In this document: one piece after another, positions 1-7,037 of the stretch
Layout: each line of letters opens with the position of its first letter
Numbering within the stretch: position 1 is the stretch's first letter
Source: Actinomycetota bacterium
GTDB taxonomy: Bacteria > Actinomycetota > Actinomycetes > Nanopelagicales > Nanopelagicaceae
Length of the DNA stretch: 39,360 nt
NCBI GenBank assembly: GCA_947377725.1
Contig: CANCGX010000007.1
Location: 1-39,360, forward strand
Reading direction: 5' to 3'
Position numbers and translations under genes: made by a program
Notes under the pieces: generated by a model
What the model saw: only the letters and a program-made list of their open reading frames with translations
Database searches by the model: none
What the model was told of the DNA's origin: nothing

Positions 1-46
1 TGTGACTATGTAACTCAGGCCACTTAAAGGGCGGTGTTCCAAATGT

Positions 47-120
47 TGGAGCGGGTGACCGGGATCGAACCGGCACAACCAGCTTGGAAGGCTGGAGTTC
101 TACCATTGAACTACACCCGC
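47..120 (-). tRNA. tRNA-Gly (anticodon TCC)
   Basis: Read on the minus strand, the acceptor GCGGGTG pairs with CACCCGC, the T arm carries the usual TTCGATC loop, and the anticodon loop CTTCCAA gives anticodon TCC (glycine, GGA/GGG). The discriminator is T and the CCA end is encoded (positions 47–49). It is divergent from the tRNA-Pro gene; I do not see a clear TAnnnT promoter box in front of it. Confidence 0.95.
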
Positions 121-145
121 ATTTAGGCGGTAAAGCTTTGGATTG

Positions 146-167
146 GGAACCTCGATTACGGGGTTCC
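146..167. other. 9-bp stem, 4-nt loop hairpin between divergent tRNA genes
   Basis: GGAACCTCG (146–154) pairs with CGGGGTTCC (159–167), one G·U pair, around the loop ATTA. No T-run follows on either strand, so it does not look like an intrinsic terminator. It lies 25 bp upstream of tRNA-Gly. Function unknown; could be an operator, an RNA element, or a processed-transcript hairpin. Confidence 0.5.
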
Positions 168-176
168 TGCTCCAGT

Positions 177-240
177 GGCATAAGGTACCGGTTCTGGTTA
201 GGAGAAGGTAATTTCATACCTTAGACTCCTGCCTTACGCC
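177..240 (+). other. Nested inverted repeat immediately upstream of tRNA-Pro
   Basis: Three nested stems: GGCATAAGG (177–185) with CCTTACGCC (232–240, one mismatch), AGGAG (200–204) with CTCCT (226–230), and AAGGTA (205–210) with TACCTT (217–222) around ATTTCA. A 14-nt internal loop (186–199) and a 3-nt bulge (AGA, 223–225) interrupt it. It ends 2 nt before tRNA-Pro and contains the candidate tRNA promoter -10 box. It may be a structured DNA or RNA element; I do not recognise a family. Confidence 0.4.
222..227 (+). promoter_or_regulatory. Candidate -10 box of tRNA-Pro
   Basis: TAGACT fits the actinobacterial TAnnnT -10 consensus and would start transcription near 234, giving a 9-nt leader before the tRNA. 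No convincing -35 is visible. The same transcript could continue into tig, since no terminator is seen between. Confidence 0.4.
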
Positions 241-242
241 GC

Positions 243-318
243 CGGGGCGTAGCGTAGTGGCTAGCGCGCCTGCTTTGGGAGCAGGAGACCGCGAGTTCGA
301 ATCTCGCCGCCCCGACCA
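243..318 (+). tRNA. tRNA-Pro (anticodon TGG)
   Basis: Acceptor CGGGGCG (243–249) pairs with CGCCCCG (308–314). The anticodon stem CCTGC/GCAGG holds loop TTTGGGA, anticodon TGG (proline). The T loop is TTCGAAT. Discriminator A at 315 and CCA encoded at 316–318. A tRNA-Pro in front of tig is a common actinobacterial arrangement. Confidence 0.96.
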
Positions 319-375
319 GTAGTACCCAGAACCAAGCTGAAATAGTGAAATAGGGAATCCCTTTAAAGGAGTGTC

Positions 376-1668
376 GTGAAGAGCGCCGTAGAAAAACTCA
401 ATGAAACCCGCGTAAAGATTTCTATTGAAGTTACGTTCGACGAAATGGCACCGTTTCTTGCAGACGCATACACAGCAGTCAGTGCGAGAGTTAACATCCC
501 TGGTTTCCGCAAAGGCAAAGTTCCACAAGCAATGATTGATCAACGCGTTGGTCGCGCTGTTGTCCTCGATGAAGCAATCAATGCAGCCATCCCAACTTTT
601 TATACTCAAGCGGCTCGTGAAGCAAAGATTTCACCAATCGGTCGTCCTGAAGTTGATATCAAAGAACTCAAAGACAAGGTTTCACTTTCACTCGAAGTTG
701 AAGTTGATATTCGCCCAGAGATTGAACTTCCAGATTTTTCAAAGATCACACTCACAGTTGATGACGTTGAAGTAACTGATGCAGAAGTTGAAGAACAACT
801 CACAGCACTACGCGCTCGCTTTGGAACATTAACTTCTGTTGAGAAGACAGTTGAGAACGGTGACTTCGTTTCAATCGATCTCATTGCAAAAGTTGATGGC
901 GAAGAAATTGAAGGCGGAACTGTTAACGATGTTTCCTACGAAGTAGGTACCAACCGTATGGTTGATGGCTTAGATGATGCACTACAAGGTTTGAAAGAAG
1001 GCGAGAGCAAGCGTTTTACAGCTGGACTCGTTGGAATGGCTGAAGGACAAACAGGCGATATCGACGTAACAGTTAAATCTGTTAAGCGTCGCGATCTTCC
1101 AGAAGCAGACGATGCATTTGCAAAGATGGCATCAGAGTTTGAAACTATTGCCGAACTCAAAGCCGATATCTCAACTCGATTGAATCGCATCAAGGAGATG
1201 GAGCAAGGATCATCAGCTCGCGATCTTCTCGTTGAAAAATTGATGACTGAAGTTAAAGTTCCAGTTCCACAAAACTTGATTGATAATGAAGTTAACAGCC
1301 ACCTTGAAGGCGAAGGCCGTCAGGAAGATGCTGTTCACCGCGCTGAAGTAATTGAATCAACAACAAAGTCATTTACTCAAGAAATTATTTTCGACACAAT
1401 CGTTGATGCAGAGCAGGTCTCAGTCAATGAAGCCGAATTAACTGAATACCTCTTCCGTGCGTCTCAGCGTTATGGAATGTCTCCAGATCAATTCATCAAG
1501 GAAGTTACTGATGCGGGTCAGGTAAACACCATGATTTCTGAAGTTGCTCGTGCCAAGGCACTTGCAGGTGTTCTAAGTCGCGTAAAGGTTGTTACAAAGT
1601 CGGGTAAGGCAGTGGATCTAGAAGCTCTTCGTCCACAACCTCAAGTTCTCGAATCTGACGTCGAATAA
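376..1668 (+). CDS. tig: Trigger factor, ribosome-associated chaperone and peptidyl-prolyl isomerase
   Basis: Trigger factor binds the ribosome near the exit tunnel and shields and folds nascent chains. At 430 aa the length is normal for the family. The N-terminal ribosome-binding domain (about 1–120) carries the signature FRKGKVP at residues 44–50. An FKBP-type isomerase domain spans roughly 155–240 (NGDFVSIDLIA…, then LKEGE), followed by the alpha-helical C-terminal substrate-binding arms. The start is GTG at 376, chosen because AAAGGA lies at 365–370 with 5 nt spacing. It sits directly upstream of clpP1-clpP2-clpX, the usual actinobacterial and proteobacterial order, linking folding with turnover. 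Possibly co-transcribed with the upstream tRNA-Pro. Confidence 0.97.
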   Translation: MKSAVEKLNETRVKISIEVTFDEMAPFLADAYTAVSARVNIPGFRKGKVPQAMIDQRVGRAVVLDEAINAAIPTFYTQAAREAKISPIGRPEVDIKELKDKVSLSLEVEVDIRPEIELPDFSKITLTVDDVEVTDAEVEEQLTALRARFGTLTSVEKTVENGDFVSIDLIAKVDGEEIEGGTVNDVSYEVGTNRMVDGLDDALQGLKEGESKRFTAGLVGMAEGQTGDIDVTVKSVKRRDLPEADDAFAKMASEFETIAELKADISTRLNRIKEMEQGSSARDLLVEKLMTEVKVPVPQNLIDNEVNSHLEGEGRQEDAVHRAEVIESTTKSFTQEIIFDTIVDAEQVSVNEAELTEYLFRASQRYGMSPDQFIKEVTDAGQVNTMISEVARAKALAGVLSRVKVVTKSGKAVDLEALRPQPQVLESDVE

Positions 1669-1671
1669 CCC

Positions 1672-1689
1672 ACTTCTCTCAGGGCGAAC
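1672..1689 (+). promoter_or_regulatory. Candidate ClgR-like operator upstream of clpP1
   Basis: ACTTCTCTCAGGGCGAAC matches 17 of 18 positions of the ClgR consensus as I remember it from Corynebacterium (WNNWCGCYNANRGCGWWS); the mismatch is T for G in the left half. ClgR activates clpP1P2 in several Actinobacteria. The site is about 80–95 nt upstream of the proposed clpP1 transcription start. No clgR gene is in this window, so this remains a motif-level guess. It overlaps a CTCAGG/CCTGAG dyad (1678–1683, 1692–1697). Confidence 0.35.
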
Positions 1690-1708
1690 AGCCTGAGCCT
1701 GAATTCAC

Positions 1709-1744
1709 TAACAATCGGGAAGCATTCCGCCCTAAAGATTGTTA
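1709..1744. promoter_or_regulatory. Dyad symmetry upstream of clpP1 promoter
   Basis: TAACAATC (1709–1716) and GATTGTTA (1737–1744) form a perfect 8-bp inverted repeat separated by 20 nt, which itself holds a small GGAA-GCA-TTCC hairpin. It ends 11 nt before the clpP1 -10 box, a good position for a regulator. Could equally be a transcript-end hairpin for tig, although no T-tract follows. Confidence 0.35.
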
Positions 1745-1755
1745 AGGTCAATACA

Positions 1756-1761
1756 TAGAAT
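1756..1761 (+). promoter_or_regulatory. Candidate -10 box of clpP1
   Basis: TAGAAT is a near-consensus -10; transcription would start at A1768 and leave a 26-nt leader that includes the clpP1 ribosome binding site. No good -35 is seen at 17–18 nt, which is compatible with an activator-dependent promoter. Confidence 0.45.
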
Positions 1762-1793
1762 TTCCGTATTGAGGAAAGCATTCAGGAGGAACA

Positions 1794-2405
1794 GTGGAAG
1801 AAATCACCTCGCGTTCAGCGGGTTCGAATATGGGCGGCTTGGATGACCAGGTTTACCAACGACTTCTGAAAGAACGCATCATTTTCATGACAGGCCAAGT
1901 CGAAGACAATATGGCTAATGCGATTTCAGCGCAGATGTTGCTTCTTGCTGCAGAAGATCCAAACAAAGATATTTTCCTCTACATCAACTCGCCTGGTGGA
2001 TCAGTATCTGCCGGTATGGCAATTTATGACACCATGCAATACATCAAGAACGACGTTGCAACAGTGACGATGGGCCTTGCTGCATCAATGGGTCAGTTCC
2101 TTCTTACAGCGGGCGCAGCAGGAAAGCGTTACGCGCTTCCAAACGCGCGTATCTTGATGCACCAACCACTTGGTGGCATTGGCGGTACAGCAACAGAAAT
2201 TCGTATTCAAGCAGAGCAGATGGCTTTCACAAAGCGTCGTATGGCTGAATTGATTGCAAAACATTCAGGTCAAACAGTTGAAACCATCACAGCGGATTCA
2301 GATCGCGATCGTTGGTTCGATGCTGAAGAAGCAAAGACTTACGGGCTCGTTGACCATGTTGTTAAATCAGCATCACAAGTAACAGGAAGCGGTGGCGCAG
2401 CATGA
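1794..2405 (+). CDS. clpP1: ATP-dependent Clp protease proteolytic subunit ClpP1
   Basis: Serine peptidase of family S14 that forms the proteolytic barrel of the Clp machine together with ClpP2 and an AAA+ unfoldase (ClpX here). The catalytic triad is visible: Ser98 in GLAASMGQF, His123 in LMHQPLGG and Asp172 in DRDRWF. The 203-aa length is typical. Start GTG at 1794 is preceded by a strong AGGAGGA at 1784–1790, only 3–4 nt away; an internal ATG near 1830 is possible but has no such site. The gene overlaps clpP2 by 4 nt (ATGA), implying translational coupling and balanced subunits. In Actinobacteria both ClpP paralogues are needed for the mixed tetradecamer. Confidence 0.97.
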   Translation: MEEITSRSAGSNMGGLDDQVYQRLLKERIIFMTGQVEDNMANAISAQMLLLAAEDPNKDIFLYINSPGGSVSAGMAIYDTMQYIKNDVATVTMGLAASMGQFLLTAGAAGKRYALPNARILMHQPLGGIGGTATEIRIQAEQMAFTKRRMAELIAKHSGQTVETITADSDRDRWFDAEEAKTYGLVDHVVKSASQVTGSGGAA

Positions 2406-3025
2406 ATAACAAATTAAACGACATTTCTGCTCGTTACGTTCTTCCCACTATCGAAGAGAAGACTGCTTACGGTTTCAAGCGTCTAGATCCTTACACAAAA
2501 CTTTTCGAAGAGCGCATCATTTTCTTGGGTCAACCAATTGATGACACAGTTGCAAACGATGTCATGGCACAACTTTTGACTCTCGAGTCAATGGATCCAG
2601 ATCGCGACATCATGATGTACATCAACTCCCCTGGAGGATCCTTCACGGCGTTGACAGCTATTTATGACACGATGCAATTTGTCCGCCCTGACGTGATGAC
2701 AATTTGCCTTGGCCAAGCCGCTTCAGCTGCTGCAATTCTTCTTGCAGGTGGCGCAAAAGGAAAGCGATTTGCTCTTGAGCATGCACGTATCTTGATTCAC
2801 CAACCTTCTTCTGAGGGCGGCGGACAGGGTTCGGATATTGAAATCCAAGCTCGCGAAATCATGCGCATGCGTGCCCTTCTTGAAGAGATGCTTGTAAAGC
2901 ACTCAACAAAATCGGCAGAAGAAATTGCAAAAGATATCGAACGCGACAAGATTCTTACTGCAGCCGATGCTGTCGAGTATGGTCTAATCGATCAAGTCCT
3001 AGCTTCACGTAAGGCAGTGAAGTAA
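2402..3025 (+). CDS. clpP2: ATP-dependent Clp protease proteolytic subunit ClpP2
   Basis: Second S14 peptidase subunit, 207 aa, with an intact triad: Ser108 in GQAASAAAI, His133 in LIHQPSSEGG and Asp182 in ERDKIL. It has a longer N-terminal segment (about 10 residues) than ClpP1 before the conserved FEERIIFLGQ block. In mycobacteria ClpP1 and ClpP2 form two different heptamer rings, and tandem paralogues with coupled translation suggest the same here. The ATG at 2402 overlaps the clpP1 stop. The transcript is probably ended by the hairpin at 3075–3099, so clpX downstream likely has its own promoter. Confidence 0.97.
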   Translation: MNNKLNDISARYVLPTIEEKTAYGFKRLDPYTKLFEERIIFLGQPIDDTVANDVMAQLLTLESMDPDRDIMMYINSPGGSFTALTAIYDTMQFVRPDVMTICLGQAASAAAILLAGGAKGKRFALEHARILIHQPSSEGGGQGSDIEIQAREIMRMRALLEEMLVKHSTKSAEEIAKDIERDKILTAADAVEYGLIDQVLASRKAVK

Positions 3026-3048
3026 TAACGGACAAATAGATTCACCTA

Positions 3049-3065
3049 TAAGCGAACACCGCTTA
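3049..3065 (+). other. Small hairpin downstream of clpP2
   Basis: TAAGCG (3049–3054) and CGCTTA (3060–3065) form a perfect 6-bp stem around AACAC. It precedes the stronger terminator hairpin; it may stabilise the clpP 3' end or be a regulator site for clpX. Confidence 0.35.
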
Positions 3066-3074
3066 CGCTCAAAT

Positions 3075-3099
3075 GCCCCGCCAGAGATGGTGGGGCTTT
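3075..3099 (+). terminator. Intrinsic terminator after clpP1-clpP2
   Basis: GCCCCGCC (3075–3082) pairs with GGTGGGGC (3089–3096), 8 bp with one G·T, loop AGAGAT, followed by a short T-rich stretch (TTTG). The weak T-tract suggests partial readthrough into clpX. Confidence 0.7.
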
Positions 3100-3100
3100 G

Positions 3101-3106
3101 TAGTCT
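3101..3106 (+). promoter_or_regulatory. Leaderless promoter -10 box of clpX
   Basis: TAGTCT (TAnnnT) lies exactly 6 nt before the clpX ATG at 3113, so transcription should begin on the start codon. There is no Shine-Dalgarno, and a terminator hairpin sits just upstream. Confidence 0.6.
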
Positions 3107-3112
3107 TATGGC

Positions 3113-4414
3113 ATGAACACACGCATCGGAGAATCAAGCGATCTCTTGAAGTGTTCTTTCTGCGGAAAGACACAAAAGCAAGTCAAAAAACTTATCGCTG
3201 GTCCCGGCGTTTATATTTGTGACGAGTGCATCGAACTTTGTAATGAAATCATTATTGAAGAACTTTCAGAAACCAGCACTCTTGGCCTGACCGAGCTTCC
3301 AAAGCCTCAAGAAATTTCAGATTTCTTGGATCAATTTGTAATCGGACAAGAACGTGCGAAGCGTTCACTCGCTGTCGCTGTCTACAACCATTACAAGCGC
3401 GTCCAATCTGGTGACTCCAAACGTGAAGATTCCGTTGAACTCGCAAAATCAAATATTCTCATTCTCGGACCAACCGGTTGTGGCAAGACTTTGCTTGCGC
3501 AAACTCTTGCAAGAATGCTCAACGTTCCTTTTGCAATTGCAGACGCGACAGCTCTTACTGAAGCTGGTTATGTCGGAGAAGACGTTGAAAATATTCTATT
3601 AAAACTTCTTCAAGCGGCAGACTTCGATGTGAAGAAAGCAGAAACAGGAATCATCTACATTGATGAAATCGATAAGGTGGCTCGTAAGGCTGAGAATCCA
3701 TCCATCACTAGAGATGTATCAGGTGAAGGTGTTCAGCAAGCTTTATTGAAAATTCTTGAAGGCACAACAGCGTCTGTTCCACCACAAGGTGGGCGTAAGC
3801 ACCCTCATCAAGAATTCATTCAGATTGATACAACTAATATTCTATTTATTGTTGGCGGAGCGTTTGCCGGCCTTGAAAAAATTATTGAAAGTCGTAAAGG
3901 CAAAGCAGGCGTTGGATTTAATGCAAAACTTCAATCGATTGATGACGTTCAGAAGACGGATATTTTTGGCGAAGTAATGCCAGAAGATCTTTTGAAATTT
4001 GGAATGATTCCTGAATTCATCGGCCGTCTTCCAATTCTGACAAGTGTTGAAAATCTTGACCGAACAGCCCTCATGGAGATTCTTACCGAGCCAAAGAACG
4101 CACTCGTTAAGCAATACGAAAAACTCTTCGAACTCGATGGTGTCGATCTTGAAGTTACTCAAGAAGCCCTTGAAGTTGTGGCTGAACTCGCAATCAAGCG
4201 GGGGACAGGCGCACGCGGACTTCGGGCCATCATGGAAGAAACTCTTTTGTCAGTTATGTATGAAGTTCCATCACGAAAAGATGTTGAGCGCGTCATCATC
4301 ACTCCTGAAGTAGTTAATAAAGAGGCAGAACCTCAATACGTACCGCGTGCAATCGGCTCCAAGCGTGCCGCAAAGGCAAAGAGCTCCGATGGCGACGAGG
4401 CAGAGAGCGCTTAA
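3113..4414 (+). CDS. clpX: ATP-dependent Clp protease ATP-binding subunit ClpX
   Basis: AAA+ unfoldase that recognises tagged substrates and threads them into ClpP. The N-terminal zinc-binding domain has Cys14, Cys17, Cys36 and Cys39. Walker A is GPTGCGKT (119–126), the pore loop GYVG is at 152–155, Walker B IYIDE at 181–185, and the sensor II region RGTGARGLR lies near 363. A ClpP-docking loop is suggested by VGF in GKAGVGFNAK. The protein is 433 aa, a usual length, with a charged 25-residue tail. The start ATG has no ribosome binding site; a -10 box 6 nt upstream suggests a leaderless mRNA. It is separated from clpP2 by a terminator, allowing ClpX to be made independently of ClpP. Confidence 0.97.
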   Translation: MNTRIGESSDLLKCSFCGKTQKQVKKLIAGPGVYICDECIELCNEIIIEELSETSTLGLTELPKPQEISDFLDQFVIGQERAKRSLAVAVYNHYKRVQSGDSKREDSVELAKSNILILGPTGCGKTLLAQTLARMLNVPFAIADATALTEAGYVGEDVENILLKLLQAADFDVKKAETGIIYIDEIDKVARKAENPSITRDVSGEGVQQALLKILEGTTASVPPQGGRKHPHQEFIQIDTTNILFIVGGAFAGLEKIIESRKGKAGVGFNAKLQSIDDVQKTDIFGEVMPEDLLKFGMIPEFIGRLPILTSVENLDRTALMEILTEPKNALVKQYEKLFELDGVDLEVTQEALEVVAELAIKRGTGARGLRAIMEETLLSVMYEVPSRKDVERVIITPEVVNKEAEPQYVPRAIGSKRAAKAKSSDGDEAESA

Positions 4415-4423
4415 GTTTTAATC

Positions 4424-4429
4424 TAGACT
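4424..4429 (+). promoter_or_regulatory. Probable leaderless promoter -10 box of valS
   Basis: TAGACT is 8 nt upstream of the valS ATG at 4438, with no Shine-Dalgarno. The transcription start would fall at or within 2 nt of the ATG. Spacing is slightly longer than the 6 nt seen at other starts in this window. Confidence 0.45.
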
Positions 4430-4437
4430 CACCTCTT

Positions 4438-7035
4438 ATGAACGAACGCCCTGAACTAGCTGCAGCTTTTACGCCAGCCGATATCGAGGGTGTCCTCTAT
4501 CAAAAATGGATCGATGCTAGCTATTTCACTGCCGATGCAAAATCTGAAAAACCACCTTTCACAATTGTGATCCCACCACCGAACGTGACCGGAAGCCTTC
4601 ACATTGGTCACGCGCTAGATCACACCCTTCAAGATATTTTGATTCGTATGAAGCGCATGAAAGGTTTCGAAGCCCTTTGGCTTCCTGGAATGGACCACGC
4701 TGGAATCGCAACACAAAATGTTGTTGAGAAGCAGTTGGCCGCTCAAGGTTTGTCTCGTCATGATTTGGGTCGCGAAAAATTTGTTGAAAAAGTTTGGGAA
4801 TGGAAAGCAGAATCTGGCGGCGCAATTCTTGCTCAGATGAAACGTCTTGGTGATTCTGTTGACTGGAGTCGAGAAGCATTCACTATGGATGCAAATCTCT
4901 CTGAGGCCGTCCTTGAAATTTTTAAGCGCCTTTATGATTCGGGATTAATTTATAGAGCAGAACGAATTATCAACTGGTGCCCTCGATGCTTAACTGCTTT
5001 GTCTGATATTGAAGTTGACCACAAAGATATTGAAGGCGAATTTGTTCAAATAACTTATGGCGACGAGGGCGAAAATCAAATTAGCATTGCAACAACGCGC
5101 CCGGAGACAATGCTTGGCGATGGAGCGGTTGCTGTAAATCCTGATGATGATCGCTATAAGCATTTGATTGGAACGTCAGTAAAACTTCCGTATGTGAATC
5201 GAATGATTCCAATTATTGCCGACGAATTAGTAGATCCAGAATTCGGAACTGGCGCAGTTAAAGTCACTGCCGCTCATGATCCAAACGACTTTGAAATGGC
5301 AATGCGTCACAACGTGCCAATGGTCATCATCATGAACGAACATGCAGTGATGGCTGGTACCAATACCCAATTTGATGGAATGGATCGCTTTGACGCTCGC
5401 CGGGCGGTTGTAGAACAACTACGCGCGGATGGCCGAATTGGTTGGGAAAAACGTCCTTACATGCATTCCGTTGGTCACTGTTCTCGTTGTGAAACAGTTG
5501 TTGAGCCTCGTCTTTCCAAGCAATGGTTTGTAAAAGTTGCTCCTCTTGCTAAAGCTGCCGGAGATGCAGTTCGTGATGGTCGCGTAAAGATTGAACCTGA
5601 AGAACTTGCTCCTCGATATTTTGACTGGATCGACAATATGCATGACTGGTGTATCTCTCGCCAGTTGTGGTGGGGACACCGCATTCCTGTTTATTACGGA
5701 CCAAATGGTGAAGTCGTTGTGTGTGGGCCAAATGATGTTCCACCTGCAGGTTACGAACAAGATCCTGACGTCCTAGATACATGGTTCTCATCTGCTCTTT
5801 GGCCATTCTCAACACTCGGTTGGCCAAATCAAACTGCTGATTTAACAAAGTTTTACCCAACAAGCGTTCTTGTTACCGGTTACGACATCCTCTTTTTCTG
5901 GGTTGCTCGCATGATGATGTGGGGACTGTTTGCTATGGATGGTGTTCAGCCATTCCACACCATTGCGCTTCATGGGTTAGTGCGCGACAAGTTTGGCAAA
6001 AAGATGTCAAAGTCAAAGGGCAACGTCGTTGACCCAATTGAATTCATGGACAAATATGGATCAGATGCTCTTCGATTTACTTTGGCACGTGGCGCAAATC
6101 CTGGCGCAGACCAAGCTTTAGCCGAAGAGTGGATTGCAGGCGCACGTAACTTCGCAACGAAGCTTTGGAATGCCACACGTTTTGCAAATATGAATGGCGC
6201 AACGACCGAGGGCAATCTTCCAGCTTTTGACTCTCTAGACGACATTAATAAATGGATTCTCACGCGCCTTGATGAAACTGTCGCGGACGTAGATCAGTAT
6301 CTTGAGAAATTTGAATTTGCTAAGGCTTGCGAACTTATTTATCACTTTGCTTGGGATGACCTATGCGACTGGTATCTAGAACTCACAAAGTCCTCATTCG
6401 CAAAGGGCGGCACAGGAGCGGCAGATACTCAGCGCGTACTAGGACATGTGCTTGACCAACTTTTGCGGTTGATGCACCCAATAATGCCGTTTATTTCAGA
6501 AGCACTATGGTGCAACCTCACTGGAAAAGAAACCCTAGTGACTGCAGCTTGGCCTAAGTTTGATCCTTCGCAGAGAGATGAAAGTTCACTCGTCGCTGTT
6601 TCGAAAGTACAAGAAATTATTACTGAAATTCGTCGCTTTAGAAACGATCAAGGAATCAAGACTTCTGCTCGAGTCGTTGCACGATTCAATGGCATGTCGG
6701 ACGTTGGTCTTGCCTCGTACGAAGATGCAATTCGATTTGTTGTGCGTTGTGACAATAACGAAGGTAACTTCACATCGAAGATTGACGTTGCGGGAGTGAC
6801 CGTCGAATTCGATTTATCTGGAGCAATCGACGTTAAGGCTGAACGTGCCAGACTGACGAAAGATCTAGCTGCTGCTGAAAAAGATCGCAACACAGCCAAA
6901 GTTAAAATTGAAAATGAAGGCTTCATGGCAAAGGCACCAATGGAAGTTGTTCAAGAAATTCGACAACGCCTTGCTGATACAACAGCAGATATCGAGCGAA
7001 TCACATCCGCACTTGCAACATTGCCGGTTGAATAA
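4438..7035 (+). CDS. valS: Valyl-tRNA synthetase
   Basis: Class I aminoacyl-tRNA synthetase that charges tRNA-Val and edits misactivated threonine. The HIGH motif is HIGH at 55–58 (preceded by PPPNVTGSL), and KMSKS is at 522–526. Between them lies the editing (CP1) domain with the ATTRPETMLGD signature. The C-terminal 65 residues are Lys/Glu/Ala-rich and heptad-like, matching the valine-type coiled-coil tRNA-binding arm. Length 865 aa is normal. The gene starts 23 nt after clpX, probably from its own promoter, and is followed after 2 nt by folC, an operon order common in bacteria. Confidence 0.97.
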   Translation: MNERPELAAAFTPADIEGVLYQKWIDASYFTADAKSEKPPFTIVIPPPNVTGSLHIGHALDHTLQDILIRMKRMKGFEALWLPGMDHAGIATQNVVEKQLAAQGLSRHDLGREKFVEKVWEWKAESGGAILAQMKRLGDSVDWSREAFTMDANLSEAVLEIFKRLYDSGLIYRAERIINWCPRCLTALSDIEVDHKDIEGEFVQITYGDEGENQISIATTRPETMLGDGAVAVNPDDDRYKHLIGTSVKLPYVNRMIPIIADELVDPEFGTGAVKVTAAHDPNDFEMAMRHNVPMVIIMNEHAVMAGTNTQFDGMDRFDARRAVVEQLRADGRIGWEKRPYMHSVGHCSRCETVVEPRLSKQWFVKVAPLAKAAGDAVRDGRVKIEPEELAPRYFDWIDNMHDWCISRQLWWGHRIPVYYGPNGEVVVCGPNDVPPAGYEQDPDVLDTWFSSALWPFSTLGWPNQTADLTKFYPTSVLVTGYDILFFWVARMMMWGLFAMDGVQPFHTIALHGLVRDKFGKKMSKSKGNVVDPIEFMDKYGSDALRFTLARGANPGADQALAEEWIAGARNFATKLWNATRFANMNGATTEGNLPAFDSLDDINKWILTRLDETVADVDQYLEKFEFAKACELIYHFAWDDLCDWYLELTKSSFAKGGTGAADTQRVLGHVLDQLLRLMHPIMPFISEALWCNLTGKETLVTAAWPKFDPSQRDESSLVAVSKVQEIITEIRRFRNDQGIKTSARVVARFNGMSDVGLASYEDAIRFVVRCDNNEGNFTSKIDVAGVTVEFDLSGAIDVKAERARLTKDLAAAEKDRNTAKVKIENEGFMAKAPMEVVQEIRQRLADTTADIERITSALATLPVE

Positions 7036-7037
7036 GA

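Noticed and set aside
214..609. 131-aa minus-strand ORF across tRNA-Pro and the start of tig
   Set aside because: It covers the tRNA gene and runs antisense to trigger factor; no family features and no ribosome binding site.
1678..1697. CTCAGG/CCTGAG dyad as tig terminator
   Set aside because: The stem is only 6 bp with an 8-nt loop and no T-run follows; more likely part of the regulatory region.
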